Numbered from the stretch's first letter, positions 39,366 to 47,299 are shown. The stretch: 64,000 nt of DNA from Lateolabrax maculatus (GCA_031216445.1 CM062211.1:18019501-18083500), one strand, 5' to 3'. Notes: generated by a model not told the origin, from the sequence alone. Numbers and translations: made by a program.

Positions 39366-41117
39366 TTTCAAAAACAGTTATTTAAATGAAATGTCTCTTT
39401 GTTGGAACTAATTGAACTAATTAATCACTGGTTTATAGTATCGCATACTTTGATCAAATACGTTTTTTTATGTAGGATCTTAAATAAATGTAATGTAATA
39501 TAAAGTACAATATTAACTTCTGAAATGTAGTGGAGTCGAAATATAAAGTAACATCAAATTGAAATACTAAATCGTGTTTGTACTTCCTGTCGACAGCCAC
39601 AGGAGGAAGCGAACTGACGGTTTATTCCGCCGCCCCCTCGGCCGCTCTAACGACAGCCACTGCCACGGGAACGGGGGGGTGATGGAGCGAAGCAGCCCGC
39701 CGGTGACGGGTCACTTCAGTCCCAGGGAGCTGCTGCTGGGGCGGGGCCAGGGCTTAACCCCGCCCCTCGACAGCCCGGAGCGCCGCCGCCGCTCTGCCGC
39801 CGCCGTGACCATGACGGTGAGCCGGCATGATTCGCTGCGGAGGCCGGAGGACACGCCCATCCGGCGCTCGAGCAGCGGGCAGCACGGCTTCGGCGACTCC
39901 CATCGCTCAAGAGCGCTGGACCCCGACACGCTGGCACAGGTATGCAAACACATAATTATAAATAACTTATATGATTACTTGATCATTACTTGTTTGTCGG
40001 TTAATTTTCTGTTGATCGACACTATAGCACTATTCAGCCAGAAGTATGAAATATTGGACTTGTTATCAGGGTGACACAAACACGACTCCAAAAGGAATGA
40101 TAATGTTGCTCCTGTGGCCAAAAACATCAGTAGTTGCAGGTTTAAAGCTACAATCTCCGTTGCGTTCTCTTTGGCAGCACCTGTGGTGATAAGCGGTAAT
40201 TGCAGATGTGTTTTTTGACTGTTCACCTTCATCTGAACGTCAAATTTTTCTTTTGTCTTTTTCTTTGGATTTGCTCTTGTTTTTGAAGTTTCATCGTCTG
40301 TAGTCATCGATCTTTTGTTTGTTTGTTGTCTGCTTCACACCAGTTGAGTCTGTTATGTTAGCTCCGCCCACCCTCTCTGGCCGACCAACCGCTGCAGGGC
40401 GATGGGAAACACGTCACTAACTGTGCGCCGCTTGTGATTTTTCCTGGGAATGCAGCCGCAGACATTCAGTTCGTAAATACTGCAATCCTATATGAGAGCT
40501 TTCGTCAGTGGGCTCAATCTCCACGGTGTTATTCGGCGATAGAGCGTGACTTAACTGACATTTATTTAACTGAAAATCTTTGAGATTATAACTTTAAAGT
40601 GGAGTTTGTCCAGTGAAGCTGCATTAAAACATCTTCCCTTGTTGCTCCCTTCATGGACGCCTCCTCTTCGATGCTCCTGCAGGACATCGAGGAGACGGTG
40701 ACCGTGGCTCTGGGGGAGTTGAGGCAGCTGGAGCGGCAGGGCTGCCGGCCGGCTCCCGACGTGGTGCTGGACACTCTGGAGCAGGTGAAGAACGGCCCCA
40801 TCACCACCTGCTCCTCCGAGTCTCCCAGCCCCCACAGCACCCCCAGCACACCGGGAACCCCCGGGACTCCCGGGACCCCTGGCACCCCGAGCCCCCTCAG
40901 TCCCCTGAGCCCCATCAGCCCGCTCCCTGGACCTCCGCCCGGACCTCCCAGACCGGCCAACCCTTCCCCCGACACCCTGGGCTCCTTCAAGCCTGTGGCA
41001 GCTGCCCGCATCGGGGCTCCGCTGCGGCCCCCGGCCCTTAGGCCGAAACCTATGGTCCCGCCCAAGAGCAGCACCCCGCCTCTGCCCCCACCGTTGGACA
41101 AATCCTGCACCATGTGA
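14401..41117 (+). CDS. srgap1: SLIT-ROBO Rho GTPase-activating protein 1, complete
   Basis: GTPase-activating protein of Slit-Robo signalling that acts on Rho-family GTPases (Cdc42 and Rac1 in the literature) at the plasma membrane. I assembled 23 coding exons: 14401-14467, 22332-22527, 23385-23439, 23550-23657, 26371-26433, 27064-27261, 27461-27589, 27668-27889, 28125-28226, 29735-29932, 30151-30235, 30340-30367, 30492-30525, 31764-31824, 32224-32301, 32393-32527, 33952-34057, 35467-35691, 36720-36799, 37132-37312, 38333-38464, 39597-39939, 40683-41117. They total 3,261 nt with consistent phases: 1,086 residues plus stop, against about 1,085 in human SRGAP1. Domains in order are F-BAR, RhoGAP and SH3, then a proline-rich tail ending DKSCTM as in SRGAP1. 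SRGAP1 fits better than SRGAP2 or SRGAP3 (for example NLLSPVNCWYLLLNQVRR and the tail end). Which teleost duplicate this is cannot be told. All introns are GT-AG except intron 20 (GC-AG). Confidence 0.96.
14544..14611. repeat. (CA)n/(CACACT)n microsatellite
   Basis: Interrupted CA repeat about 75 bp inside srgap1 intron 1. Confidence 0.95.
14742..14822. repeat. Two (TG)n microsatellites
   Basis: TG runs at 14,742-14,765 and 14,793-14,822, separated by a short unique piece, in srgap1 intron 1. Confidence 0.95.
14913..14991. repeat. Long interrupted (TG)n microsatellite
   Basis: About 79 bp of TG repeat with two short interruptions, in srgap1 intron 1. Four TG/CA tracts cluster in the first 0.5 kb of this intron. 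Confidence 0.95.
15640..15679. repeat. (CCTT)n microsatellite
   Basis: Tetranucleotide repeat in srgap1 intron 1. Confidence 0.9.
15817..15848. repeat. (TG)n microsatellite
   Basis: Simple repeat in srgap1 intron 1. Confidence 0.9.
16100..16140. repeat. (CT)n microsatellite
   Basis: CT-rich run in a GC-rich part of srgap1 intron 1 (15,880-16,320). The surrounding block has CpG density like the promoter and could host an alternative start, but no exon was recognised. Confidence 0.9.
16625..16646. repeat. (TG)n microsatellite
   Basis: Simple repeat in srgap1 intron 1. Confidence 0.9.
16975..17170 (-). repeat. Interspersed repeat of the 'attaatcg' type
   Basis: Motifs such as 'ttcatcgatgaatccgtcaa' and 'tttgagaagccggaactgga' recur in other copies at 24,035-24,260 and 48,025-48,300. 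Known from general experience of fish genomes; superfamily not assigned. Confidence 0.55.
18690..18850 (+). repeat. Interspersed 'ggtggcgctag' repeat
   Basis: The core reads 'gttggtggcgctagaagg', then 'gggtcaccaaagttgt', 'catcctgaggggaacatgaa' and 'gttgttgagctat'. Related copies occur at 28,685-28,790, 47,835-47,990, 48,820-48,935 and 50,745-50,850. Confidence 0.75.
19430..19700 (+). repeat. Interspersed repeat ('gtcaatcacatggtagcc' type)
   Basis: The piece from 'ggtataaaccacggtgatgt' through 'cgtcgccatcttggtatttt' to 'tgtcaatcacatggtagccc' is a repeat I recognise from many percomorph sequences. It carries no intact coding frame. Confidence 0.7.
19735..19870 (-). repeat. Inverted fragment of the 8,723 repeat family
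   Basis: Its reverse complement contains 'ggcttagcttagcataaaga' and 'ggaaacggggggaaacagct', matching the core at 9,060-9,110. Confidence 0.75.
20127..20163. repeat. (CA)n microsatellite
   Basis: Interrupted CA run in srgap1 intron 1. Confidence 0.9.
20330..20365. repeat. (TG)n microsatellite
   Basis: Simple repeat in srgap1 intron 1. Confidence 0.95.
20478..20550. repeat. Interrupted (TG)n microsatellite
   Basis: TG repeat with 'tctg' interruptions in srgap1 intron 1. Confidence 0.95.
20687..20740. repeat. Interrupted (TG)n microsatellite
   Basis: TG repeat in srgap1 intron 1. Confidence 0.95.
21108..21390. repeat. Possible interspersed repeat
   Basis: The stretch beginning 'agggaggcccaaattgatcg' and rich in 'gatcggccgccgatcg' resembles a fish MITE-type repeat. 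Termini not established. Confidence 0.4.
22285..22329 (+). repeat. (TG)n tract forming the srgap1 exon 2 acceptor region
   Basis: About 22 uninterrupted TG units run directly into the exon 2 acceptor (tgtgta g|at) with no separate polypyrimidine tract. In the RNA this is a UG repeat, a known binding site for TDP-43 and CELF proteins. A second UG run follows the donor (22,537-22,558). Confidence 0.95.
22537..22558 (+). repeat. (TG)n tract just after the srgap1 exon 2 donor
   Basis: Starts 9 nt after the GT of the exon 2 donor (aa|gtagga). Together with the tract at 22,285 it brackets exon 2. Confidence 0.9.
22615..22760 (+). repeat. Interspersed repeat ('ggagccagtggagtcg' type)
   Basis: The motif 'tttttggagccagtggagtc' followed by 'gcaggtttaaggcacttcag' is a familiar fish interspersed repeat, here in srgap1 intron 2. 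Confidence 0.6.
23015..23225 (-). repeat. Fragment of the 'tacttgagtaaatg' repeat
   Basis: Contains 'actttatacttgtaatccac' and 'tactttaagattttcgaatg' with the typical tact/tact periodicity; in srgap1 intron 2. Confidence 0.6.
23760..23935. repeat. Interspersed repeat ('gtccccgacaaatgca' type)
   Basis: The segment 'ggattaatccactgctgaaa' + 'gtagtccccgacaaatgca' matches 'ggattaatccgccgctggaa' + 'atagtccccaacaaatgca' at 31,480-31,530. In srgap1 intron 4. Confidence 0.7.
24035..24260 (+). repeat. Interspersed repeat of the 'attaatcg' type
   Basis: Contains 'tttatcgattaatatgatg', 'tttaaaatgtcagagagtgc', 'ttgagaagctgaaacaaatc' and 'gattaaacaattaattg', the layout of a widespread fish repeat. In srgap1 intron 4. 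Confidence 0.65.
24870..25300 (+). repeat. Copy of the 'tacttgagtaaatg' repeat
   Basis: From 'gtagtggaagaagtattaag' to 'acttgagtaaatgttccttc' + 'caccactg', with the interior order seen in the other copies. In srgap1 intron 4. Confidence 0.7.
26150..26312 (+). repeat. 3' part of the 'tacttgagtaaatg' repeat
   Basis: Ends in 'gtaaatgtacttagttactt' + 'tccaccactg', the terminal sequence of the family. It lies 60 bp upstream of the srgap1 exon 5 acceptor. Confidence 0.75.
28685..28790 (+). repeat. Fragment of the 'ggtggcgctag' repeat family
   Basis: Contains 'caattcgtcaaacagtcgtt' + 'gagatatttcactcg', matching the 3' half of the family. In srgap1 intron 9. Confidence 0.55.
30340..30525 (+). other. 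srgap1: srgap1 exons 12-13: short F-BAR/RhoGAP linker
   Basis: Two very small exons (28 and 34 nt) with good splice sites encode the linker YKAELLTTSRGRKNSHSKHQ. In mammalian SRGAP1 this position holds a longer linker with a proline-rich PPKPQ motif, which is absent here. The combined frame (85+28+34 nt) closes exactly into exon 14. The 1.2 kb intron that follows showed no obvious missing exon, but a skipped alternative exon cannot be ruled out. Confidence 0.75.
31390..31570. repeat. Second copy of the 'gtccccaacaaatgca' repeat
   Basis: Matches 23,800-23,900 in the same orientation. In srgap1 intron 13. Confidence 0.65.
32128..32208 (+). repeat. Possible tRNA-like SINE fragment before exon 15
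   Basis: A B-box-like 'ggttcgattc' preceded by 'ttggtaactaaaggtt' resembles part of a tRNA-derived SINE head. It ends about 15 bp before the exon 15 acceptor at 32,223. Fragmentary, so low confidence. Confidence 0.35.
32309..32327 (+). repeat. Run of 19 C just after the exon 15 donor
   Basis: Follows the srgap1 exon 15 donor by only 7 nt (g|gtgagag then C19). On the other strand this is a G19 run. Assembly length uncertain. Confidence 0.9.
32563..33150. mobile_element. 588-bp piggyBac-like MITE in srgap1 intron 16
   Basis: The two ends are perfect 14-bp inverted repeats, CCCTCTGAACCCCA and its complement. The right end is followed by TTAA (33,151-33,154) and the left end is preceded by CTAA (32,559-32,562), consistent with a piggyBac-type TTAA target duplication that has lost one base. 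There is no transposase frame inside, so it is a non-autonomous element. It begins 35 bp after the exon 16 donor. The family assignment is inferred from the TSD and CCC terminus only. Confidence 0.75.
33425..33545 (+). repeat. Repeat shared with 59,370-59,480
   Basis: Contains 'aacctgcctgagaatcatca' and 'aggaagtgctaatagctaat', which recur in the same order and orientation in the rab3ip 3' flank. In srgap1 intron 16. Confidence 0.7.
34845..34905 (+). repeat. Fragment of the 'attaatcg' repeat
   Basis: 'ggctgcaactgatgattatt' + 'ttcttcgattaatcggcc' is the 5' end of this common fish repeat. In srgap1 intron 17. Confidence 0.65.
35819..35870 (+). repeat. One-ended relative of the 32,563 MITE?
   Basis: 'ttaaccttctgaaccct' resembles the TTAA plus terminal inverted repeat of the MITE with two changes. 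I found no matching right end, so this may be a truncated copy. Confidence 0.35.
37132..37312 (+). other. srgap1: srgap1 exon 20: SH3 domain
   Basis: Residues about 728-781, with the SH3 hallmarks ALYDY-like ARFDYVG, DWWEGRHNG and GLVPHQYIVV. In srGAPs this domain binds the proline-rich cytoplasmic motif of Robo receptors. The exon ends at a GC donor (acag|gcgagt), confirmed by the frame, since the next exon at 38,333 continues as ADAMSDTLSQKAD. Confidence 0.93.
37585..37926. mobile_element. 342-bp foldback (palindromic) element in srgap1 intron 20
   Basis: The two halves are imperfect inverted repeats. The ends read actagg and cctagt. Inner blocks such as 'gattgtttgtaaa', 'ctgttgcaaa' and 'tgtaatgat' appear in the left arm (as 'aattgtttgtaaatg', 'cctgttgcaaatg', 'ttgtaatgatc') and, reverse complemented, in the right arm. 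The loop lies near 37,750. No clear target duplication was identified. It is AT-rich and non-coding. Confidence 0.75.
38990..39185 (+). repeat. Copy of the 'tacttgagtaaatg' repeat, 5' part
   Basis: Contains 'aaaagtactaatataac', 'ttcttaagtaaaa' and 'tctgctggaaaatg' in family order. A continuation lies at 39,470-39,575. In srgap1 intron 21. Confidence 0.6.
39195..39330 (+). repeat. Interspersed repeat ('ggttcccaacctagggg' type)
   Basis: 'ccaggggttcccaacctagg' and 'taaatctgaggggtcgtgag' + 'atgactaatgggagag' mark a repeat familiar from fish genomes. It is nested in the flanking 'tacttgagtaaatg' copy. Confidence 0.75.
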
Positions 41118-42071
41118 GCCAAACAGGCCGATAAAAGGCCAAATCAGGCCGACCCGGGCCAAAAATGGGCCAGAAGAGGAGATCAGGGTACTGCTTAATG
41201 TTTATAATCAACATGAGGGTAGAAACGGTAGGAAAGATAAAAAGGTTTTAATGTAGTAATAAACTATAATATATGATATGAGCTATGATATGATATGCCA
41301 TGATATTTATGTGTTGTCAGGTTGGTGTGTACTCTCTTGGTGTGTAGGAGTTTACTTTCTCCATGTATTGAAGCATTTATCAAAGGTTAGCTAAAAGAAC
41401 TGCTGATAAAGAGACACAGGAACGAGCGTAGGAAGAGCGTCCTGTCCTGTATATGAGACGATAGTCAGAGAGACGTGGGGAGTGTAGTTCGGCTCCAGTA
41501 AAATGTAGTTTCAGTGACGTGAATGTTGGCTGTGCTGTCGTGAAGATAGGCCTGCGCTGGCTGAAGAGCCTACCACCAAAAAAAGGCTGCTGTTTCCTTA
41601 AAAAAGACGATCCCGATCGGCTGCTGCGTCCGTTGGCGAGTGACCCGGCGTGCTGAAGAGGACGAGGACACGGCAGAGAGAAGGCAACGAAGGTTCAAAC
41701 GACGTCTGTGTGACTTATACTTTATTTTTTTATTTTTCACTCGGTTCAGCTGCTAAGCTCACTTACACCTCAAACCACGAAACGCCTCTTGAGGTCGTCA
41801 GTGACACCAAACTCACATTATTTAACCAACGTCCAGCTATTTAATGAATGTTTCTAGTATTTAACGACTGTTCAGCCATCTATTGAATGTTCAGTGAGCC
41901 GCTGTGGCGACTCGCTAAACCTTTTTAACAGCCTTCTTGTGTTTTCGGAGGGGGGAAACCCACGCCCGGACCGGAGCTGCACACAGGGTGCGATGGTTGA
42001 GTGGTGGAGGGAGCTTGGACAGAACTTTATCTGGGACGGGGGTGGGGGGGGTGGGTGTATGATTTTGTTCT

Positions 42072-42074
<3 letters not shown>

Positions 42075-42133
<59 letters not shown>
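42075..42133 (+). repeat. (TG)n tract in srgap1 3' UTR, first
   Basis: About 29 TG units with one interruption. Confidence 0.95.
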
Positions 42134-42286
42134 CCCTGCTTGCCTGCCCTTGTTCTGCTCCCTTGTTAAGTGCAGAAGCACTAGAATAGTGATAGATGAT
42201 AGATAATTCATGCCTGCCTTGAGTGCCAGAACACGCAAGTGCAAGTTTGGGGAAAACGGTACGAGTGCAAAAAGCATGCCACTTTC

Positions 42287-42292
<6 letters not shown>

Positions 42293-42325
<33 letters not shown>
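42293..42325 (+). repeat. (TG)n tract in srgap1 3' UTR, second
   Basis: About 16 uninterrupted TG units. Confidence 0.95.
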
Positions 42326-42327
<2 letters not shown>

Positions 42328-42560
42328 GTGTGTATGTCCGAAAAATGGTTTACCTGCTTGTGAAGTCACTGAAGTCACTAGTTAACCTTAAATTCACAAT
42401 AAGCTAACAGGGTGGGGCTTTGTGTGTGAACGCCCAAAAAAATAAATAAAAACAACACTTGAACAGCACACTGAATGTGGCCTCCAACCAGGCTGGTAAC
42501 TGATGTGAGTGTGGTGAATAAAATGAGACATGACGTGCTGAGATGGGCTATGGATGCACA

Positions 42561-42562
<2 letters not shown>

Positions 42563-42595
<33 letters not shown>
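42563..42595 (+). repeat. (TG)n tract in srgap1 3' UTR, third
   Basis: About 16 uninterrupted TG units. Confidence 0.95.
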
Positions 42596-42600
<5 letters not shown>

Positions 42601-43064
42601 AGTATGTGAAAGTGCCTTTTTTTTAATCCTTGTCTTTTTTGGGGAGTTGTGAACCCACTCACGCATGTCCTGAACGAAGAGCAGCAGCACTCTGAATGAA
42701 ATAATCATAAAGTGTTTAGTAGATTACTGAATTATGAATTCTAGCATTAACCCATTGTGACATTGCACTTTGATGTATAGGATTGTGTACTTGGCATGTA
42801 GCATCATAACATGTTGGTGCATTTTAACTCAAAGGGGAGGTTTCTTTGAATGTGTTTCATAATAAAGGAAATGGTTTTTGTCTGTTAGTGTTGCTGTATT
42901 TGAAAACTGAGCTTCCTAAAGATGAGCTCATATAGCCAAATGGATTGTATCAATGTGTTGTATTTATATTATAAATAAATCGGAAATAAATTAGCATTCA
43001 AGTCATTAACTGATTGAACCTTTTATTTAAATGAAATGTCGCTAAATGTTTTGTTTGAACACTC

Positions 43065-43070
43065 AATAAA
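43065..43070 (+). terminator. srgap1: srgap1 polyadenylation signal (AATAAA)
   Basis: Canonical hexamer followed within 10-20 nt by a GT-rich stretch ('ggtgtgttctgt'). It is the last of four AATAAA hexamers in the 3' UTR and the best placed; the earlier ones could give shorter isoforms. Confidence 0.7.
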
Positions 43071-43252
43071 CCTCCAGGTGTGTTCTGTAAATCAGTCGTT
43101 TCTGTAACTTTTTCTGTCTTTGGGATGTTGAACCAAATGAACCCTCATGCTTGACAGAATGATAGAGGACAGTCAGTGAACGCATCACCGTTCAAATGGG
43201 CTCCAGCATGTTTATCAGTGACAATTAAGAATAACTTCAGATTGATCAAAGC

Positions 43253-43258
43253 TTTATT
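43253..43258 (-). terminator. kics2: kics2 polyadenylation signal (AATAAA)
   Basis: TTTATT on the plus strand, 275 nt beyond the kics2 stop. Only 182 bp separate it from the opposing srgap1 signal. Confidence 0.65.
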
Positions 43259-43532
43259 TAAATTGTATCAAGCACAGTAGATGTAAACTATTACAAGTAA
43301 AAAGGAATCATGTTAAAAGAGTAACTGCAATGTAATTAAAATCCTTCATCCATTTTAAATAAACAAAGGCTTTGAGCGCCACTGGGAAAATAAATTCATC
43401 TTTGGTCTGGAACATTTTTTGGCAAAATGAGATTCAGAGCAACATAAATAACTTTTAACTCAACCAGCAGTTGGACCAACGTTTCAGCGTCTTCGTTCCG
43501 TGTCTGTCGTTGACGTTAGAGCGACTCGTGGC

Positions 43533-46500
43533 TCAGCCCTTTGACCCCGGTTTGAGCGTGCTGAAGGGTTTGGAGTTTCGCAGCGAGCCTGAGATCTCCT
43601 GCAGGAAGGCAGCGATGTGCAGGTCCTTCTCTGACTTCCTGCCGTCAAAGATGACCACCAGAGTGAAGTGTGGCTCGGGCCGAGTCAGGTAGTAGGTGCT
43701 CTGGACTTTGTCGTCGTAGAAGTGCACCACCTTGTCCAGAGTGTTGAGCTCGGCCGCGCGGTCTCCCATCATCATGATGACGTTGGGCCAGTGCGTGAGC
43801 GGCCTCTCTCCCGACGGCAGGGACACCACGGCGGGGAACTGCTCCACGCCCTTCGGTGCCTCCCGGTACGAGTGCGGGTGGTGGTAGCCGTGGCCCTGGA
43901 AGCTCTCCGAGCCGCGGTTGTCGAACACCAGAGACACGTTGCTGGCGTCGTGTTTGCGGATGAAGGAGCAGATCTTGCCGTGGTAGTCCGGCGCGGTGCG
44001 GGCGGTCAGGGCCCTCATGTCGGCCGGGGCCGTCTGCCGGCTCAGGGCTTCGTGGAAGTAGAAGCTGAACTTGGCGAGGAGCGCCGCCTGGAAGCGCTGC
44101 AGCCACAGGTACAGGTGCGGAGGCTGCACGGCCTTCTGGGACTGACCTCCGAACAGGTGCTTGCGGGTCTCTTTCTGCCGCTGGAAAAGCTGACCCCAGG
44201 CGGTGAGCTTGGAGTTGGCCCCGTGCAGGCTGAGCAGAGCGGGGAGGAAATGCCACTCGGACACCTGGGCCTGGCAGCGCAGCAACTGGGTCACCACGTC
44301 CCCCTCCGTCTGGAAGCCCTCCTCCACGCGGCCCAGGATGGGGTGGTGGAACCTGAAGCAGCGAGGAAGAGGAGGTTAGTAGTTGAACAGGAACACAAGC
44401 AAACAAACGCAAAGACAGCAGCTGACCTAATTTGTCGTGACCTGAAAGCAGCTGTCTTTGTCGTGCTGAGAATACATTTGCATTAAAGGTTGGATCTGAG
44501 CTCAGCTCTGTGTTTTGGACAGTATTTGGGGTTCCTCCAGGTCACCTTCACCCTTCAGTGCACGGTCAAATTAGTGATGTGCGGTGTGTCGTACTGCGAC
44601 CTGCCGCAGCTCCGTCAACAGCTCAACCCTGCAGTTTGTTCCTGCTACAGCTGCAGGACACGTTGTCTCCGGGGATAAAGGAAGGAATCCTGCGTTTGCT
44701 GGATTAAGCAGAAAGTTTTCCTCCTCCAACCCCAATATGTCATTCTCTCTTTTACAAGTTTCTATCTTTTCTCTCACTTTTTTACTTATGTTATTTTTAA
44801 TAATCCAGGCCAAACCAGGGATCAGTGGTGGAAAAAGTATTCAGAGCCTTTGAATAGTCATTACAAAGGTCCTGCATTCAAAATGTTATGTAACAGTACT
44901 GGTATTATCAGCAAAATGTACGTTAAGTATCAAAAGTATGCAGAAAAACTGGCTGCTTGGATGGCGTTTTAAAATATAATTAAGTCCCAAAACCCCTTAT
45001 TTCTTTGGGGTAAAGAAGTTGTTTTTAATTTAAATCAACTTGTTTATAAATGTCCTAGAAATGAGAGTCTATAGCTTAAAGCAAGAAAGAATTAAGCAGG
45101 TTGCTACACTAGAATAACTAAAAATGTGTACCTCAACAGTACAGTATTTGAGTAAATGTACTTTGTTACCCCCTGCCAGGAATAAGGTGGTACAAACAGT
45201 TACACACTTGGAGCTGTATTTCTGCAGGGCGGCCTCCAGCGTGGTGACCAGCTCCTCAGAGTTGATGCTCTTCTGGCTGCCCAGCGAGTGCATCTTCTCG
45301 TAGAGATCGGCCATCTCCATGCGGGCCTGGGTGAAGTGGCAGAGCTGCTCCGACAGGTGCGACAGCAGGTCCTCCAGGTAGGAAGCGGAGCCCGGCTGGC
45401 TGTGGCGCCCCATCGTCACCACTTTCCTCAGCTCGTTGTACAGGGACGTGTAGATGGTTCGGATGGAGTCTTTGCGGCTGAAGAAGGACTGGCCGCCTGC
45501 AGATGGAGAGGAAAAGCACCATAGGGTGGAAATGGTTGACTTTGTTTTAACAATTATGTGCTACAGCGCCATCTGGTGTTAGAAATGTATAGTTATAACA
45601 ACAAGAATTTTCCAATTAAACTTATTATTATTTCCACAAAACAATTTTCACATTACGTGGTAGACTGTAAAATTATGTTTCAGTCACATTTCAGGGGAAA
45701 ACAAAGTGACTGTGTCCTCTTAAAAGTAAACTACCTAGTTTGCAGCACAGGAAGAAGTTATCAGATGTTTTACTGCAGTAAAAGTGGCAAAACTACAGTG
45801 TAAAAATACTCTGCTGTCAGTAAAAGTCCTGCATGCAAAGGTTTACTTCAGCAAAAGTATCCGCATCAACATATACATACCTGTACCAAAAGTAAAAGTA
45901 CTCATTATACAGAATTGTCCATTTCAGAAAAAATATTATATAATGCATCACTTTAATATAGCAGCTGGTAAAGGTGGAGCTGATTTTAACTAATGTATAT
46001 TAACCAGGTTGCTTAATCTATGATAACACATCATAATTAATTTGTTAGTTGTTATATTTTGTATCACTAATCTGAATCTGCAAAGTAACTAAAATGATCA
46101 AATAAATGTAGTGGAGTAAAAATGTAACTAAATACATTTACTCAAGTACTTCAATGATCTTATGATGAACACATGTTAGAGATCATGATGCACTGTGGTA
46201 TATTACAGCAGTAAAATGCAACACACACACACATGAATGCAGAAGCACCAGATATATAAAACACTGTTCTGCACAATGTGAAAGTACATTTTACTGTTAA
46301 AACTCACACACTTTTACTCAAATAAGGTTTTGAATGCAGCACTTCTGCTTGTAGTGGAGTATTTTCACTGGGTGGAATTAGCACTTTGACTTTAAAAAAA
46401 AAAAAGGATCTGAATACTTTAAACACTTCCTGTAAGATAATTTACCCATTTTCTGCCCCAGGAATGTCATGTTGTGGTACGCCTTCTCGGCGGCGGCCAG

Positions 46501-46677
46501 GTGAGCCAGCGCGGCCAGCAGCGCGGCCCACACGGCCCCGGCGCTCTTACTGCCGTCCTTCTCCTTCTCCACGTAGTCCTTGGCCCGGTCGAAAGAAAAC
46601 ATGCCGAGCTGCGTGAAGAAGCTCTCCAGGGTGGCCTGCTCCCGGGGAACCGGCCGCAGCTCCTCCACCTCCGCCAT
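43533..46677 (-). CDS. kics2: KICSTOR subunit 2 (C12orf66), complete
   Basis: Subunit of the KICSTOR complex (with KPTN, ITFG2 and SZT2), which anchors GATOR1 at the lysosome so that amino-acid or glucose shortage can restrain mTORC1. There are three exons on the minus strand: 46677-46446, 45496-45208 and 44352-43533. Phases are consistent and the total is 1,341 nt, giving 446 residues plus stop, the human length or within a residue of it. The protein begins MAEVEELRPVPREQATLESF and ends TLKPGSKG. Highly conserved blocks include SAGAVWAALLAALAHLAAAE, LLSHLSEQLCHFTQARME, LFGGQSQKAVQPPHL, RGSESFQGHGYHHPHSYREA and YDDKVQSTYYLTRPEPHFT. Both introns are GT-AG. The start has G at -3 and G at +4. 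It lies tail-to-tail with srgap1, as in human 12q14. No truncation or frameshift seen. Confidence 0.97.
44822..45180 (+). repeat. Copy of the 'tacttgagtaaatg' repeat in kics2 intron 2
   Basis: Starts 'cagtggtggaaaaagtattc' and ends near 'gagtaaatgtactttgttac'. It fills most of the intron up to about 30 bp beyond the exon 2 donor. Confidence 0.8.
45720..46380 (+). repeat. Near full-length 'tacttgagtaaatg' repeat in kics2 intron 1
   Basis: This is the most complete copy. It includes 'aaaaatactctgctgtcagt', 'aaagtaaaagtactcattat', 'gcagctggtaaaggtggagc', 'aataaatgtagtggagtaaa' and 'tacatttactcaagtact'. It is followed from 46,170 by a second partial copy. Kics2 introns are thus largely made of this family. 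Confidence 0.8.
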
Positions 46678-46930
46678 GACTCCCGGTGAGTCCCGCAGCG
46701 AACCGCGTTAGCACAGCGACGGCCTGACGTCGAGGTGAGAAAAGATCATTCTCACGACCACCAGACACTAATTCACCCACTTTAAAACGGCCTGGCGCTA
46801 TTTCAAAACGTACACTTTTTTAGTGATACCGGTGAATGCCTTAAAGATGATCTTAAAACGACGATAATTTAACAAATGTGCCCGTATCCAGCTAGGTGGC
46901 TAACCGCCCGACGCCATTTTGGCTTTAATG
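46678..46930 (-). promoter_or_regulatory. kics2: kics2 promoter and 5' leader
   Basis: GC-rich block just upstream of the kics2 start. It contains 'gccaaaatggcg' on the minus strand at about 46,923-46,912, a good match to the YY1 consensus AAAATGGCG. The transcription start is not resolved. Confidence 0.6.
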
Positions 46931-47299
46931 GATGTAAACACTACGGAAAGTCAAGAGCACCAAAATAAATGCGTTTGGCGGTTTGCGGTAGAGATAGACG
47001 GAAATATGGGGCATTACTGTAGAATAGTATTTACAAATATGCGAGGAGAGAAGTGAAAACTGAATCTCAATCTGTTTGTGTGTTCTCAGATTTGTAAAAG
47101 AAAAATAAAAATCCCAGTACGCATTACAGATTGTTGTACATATTTAAGGATTTGGGTCTGTATTTACAAATCCCAGTATACCTTTGAAAATCTCAGTACA
47201 CATTTACTACTACATATTTACAAATCTCTGTACACATTTCCAGATTTTTGGGTTATTTGAATCAAACACAAAGCAGTTAATAGTCATCTTCCCCTCCTC

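Larger units (their letters stand above)
38333..41117 (+). other. srgap1: srgap1 exons 21-23: disordered proline-rich tail
   Basis: Residues about 784-1086. Recognisable SRGAP1 blocks include SDTLSQKADS, DSPERRRR, SRHDSL, PIRRSSSGQ, DIEETVTVAL, PDVVLDTLEQVKN and LRPPALRPKP. The last exon contains a low-complexity insertion around residues 995-1030 with a PGT triplet repeat followed by PLSPLSPISPLP and PGPPPGPPRP. That stretch is not present in the mammalian protein as I remember it. The protein ends with DKSCTM and a TGA. Confidence 0.9.
41118..43090 (+). other. srgap1: srgap1 3' UTR
   Basis: Runs from the stop codon to just beyond the last polyadenylation signal. It contains three UG repeat tracts (42,075-42,133; 42,293-42,325; 42,563-42,595) and AATAAA hexamers at 42,861, 42,974, 42,985 and 43,065. 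No other gene was seen here. The end is inferred, not observed. Confidence 0.75.

Noticed and set aside
40566..41162. Long minus-strand frames opposite the last srgap1 exon, with Gly-rich collagen-like peptide
   Set aside because: Reverse complement of the proline-rich PGT/PPG tail; a compositional shadow.
43668..44486. Long open frame of 272 codons on the plus strand opposite kics2 exon 3
   Set aside because: It is the antisense shadow of a GC-rich, strongly conserved coding exon. The minus-strand frame matches KICS2 throughout, and the antisense peptide resembles nothing.
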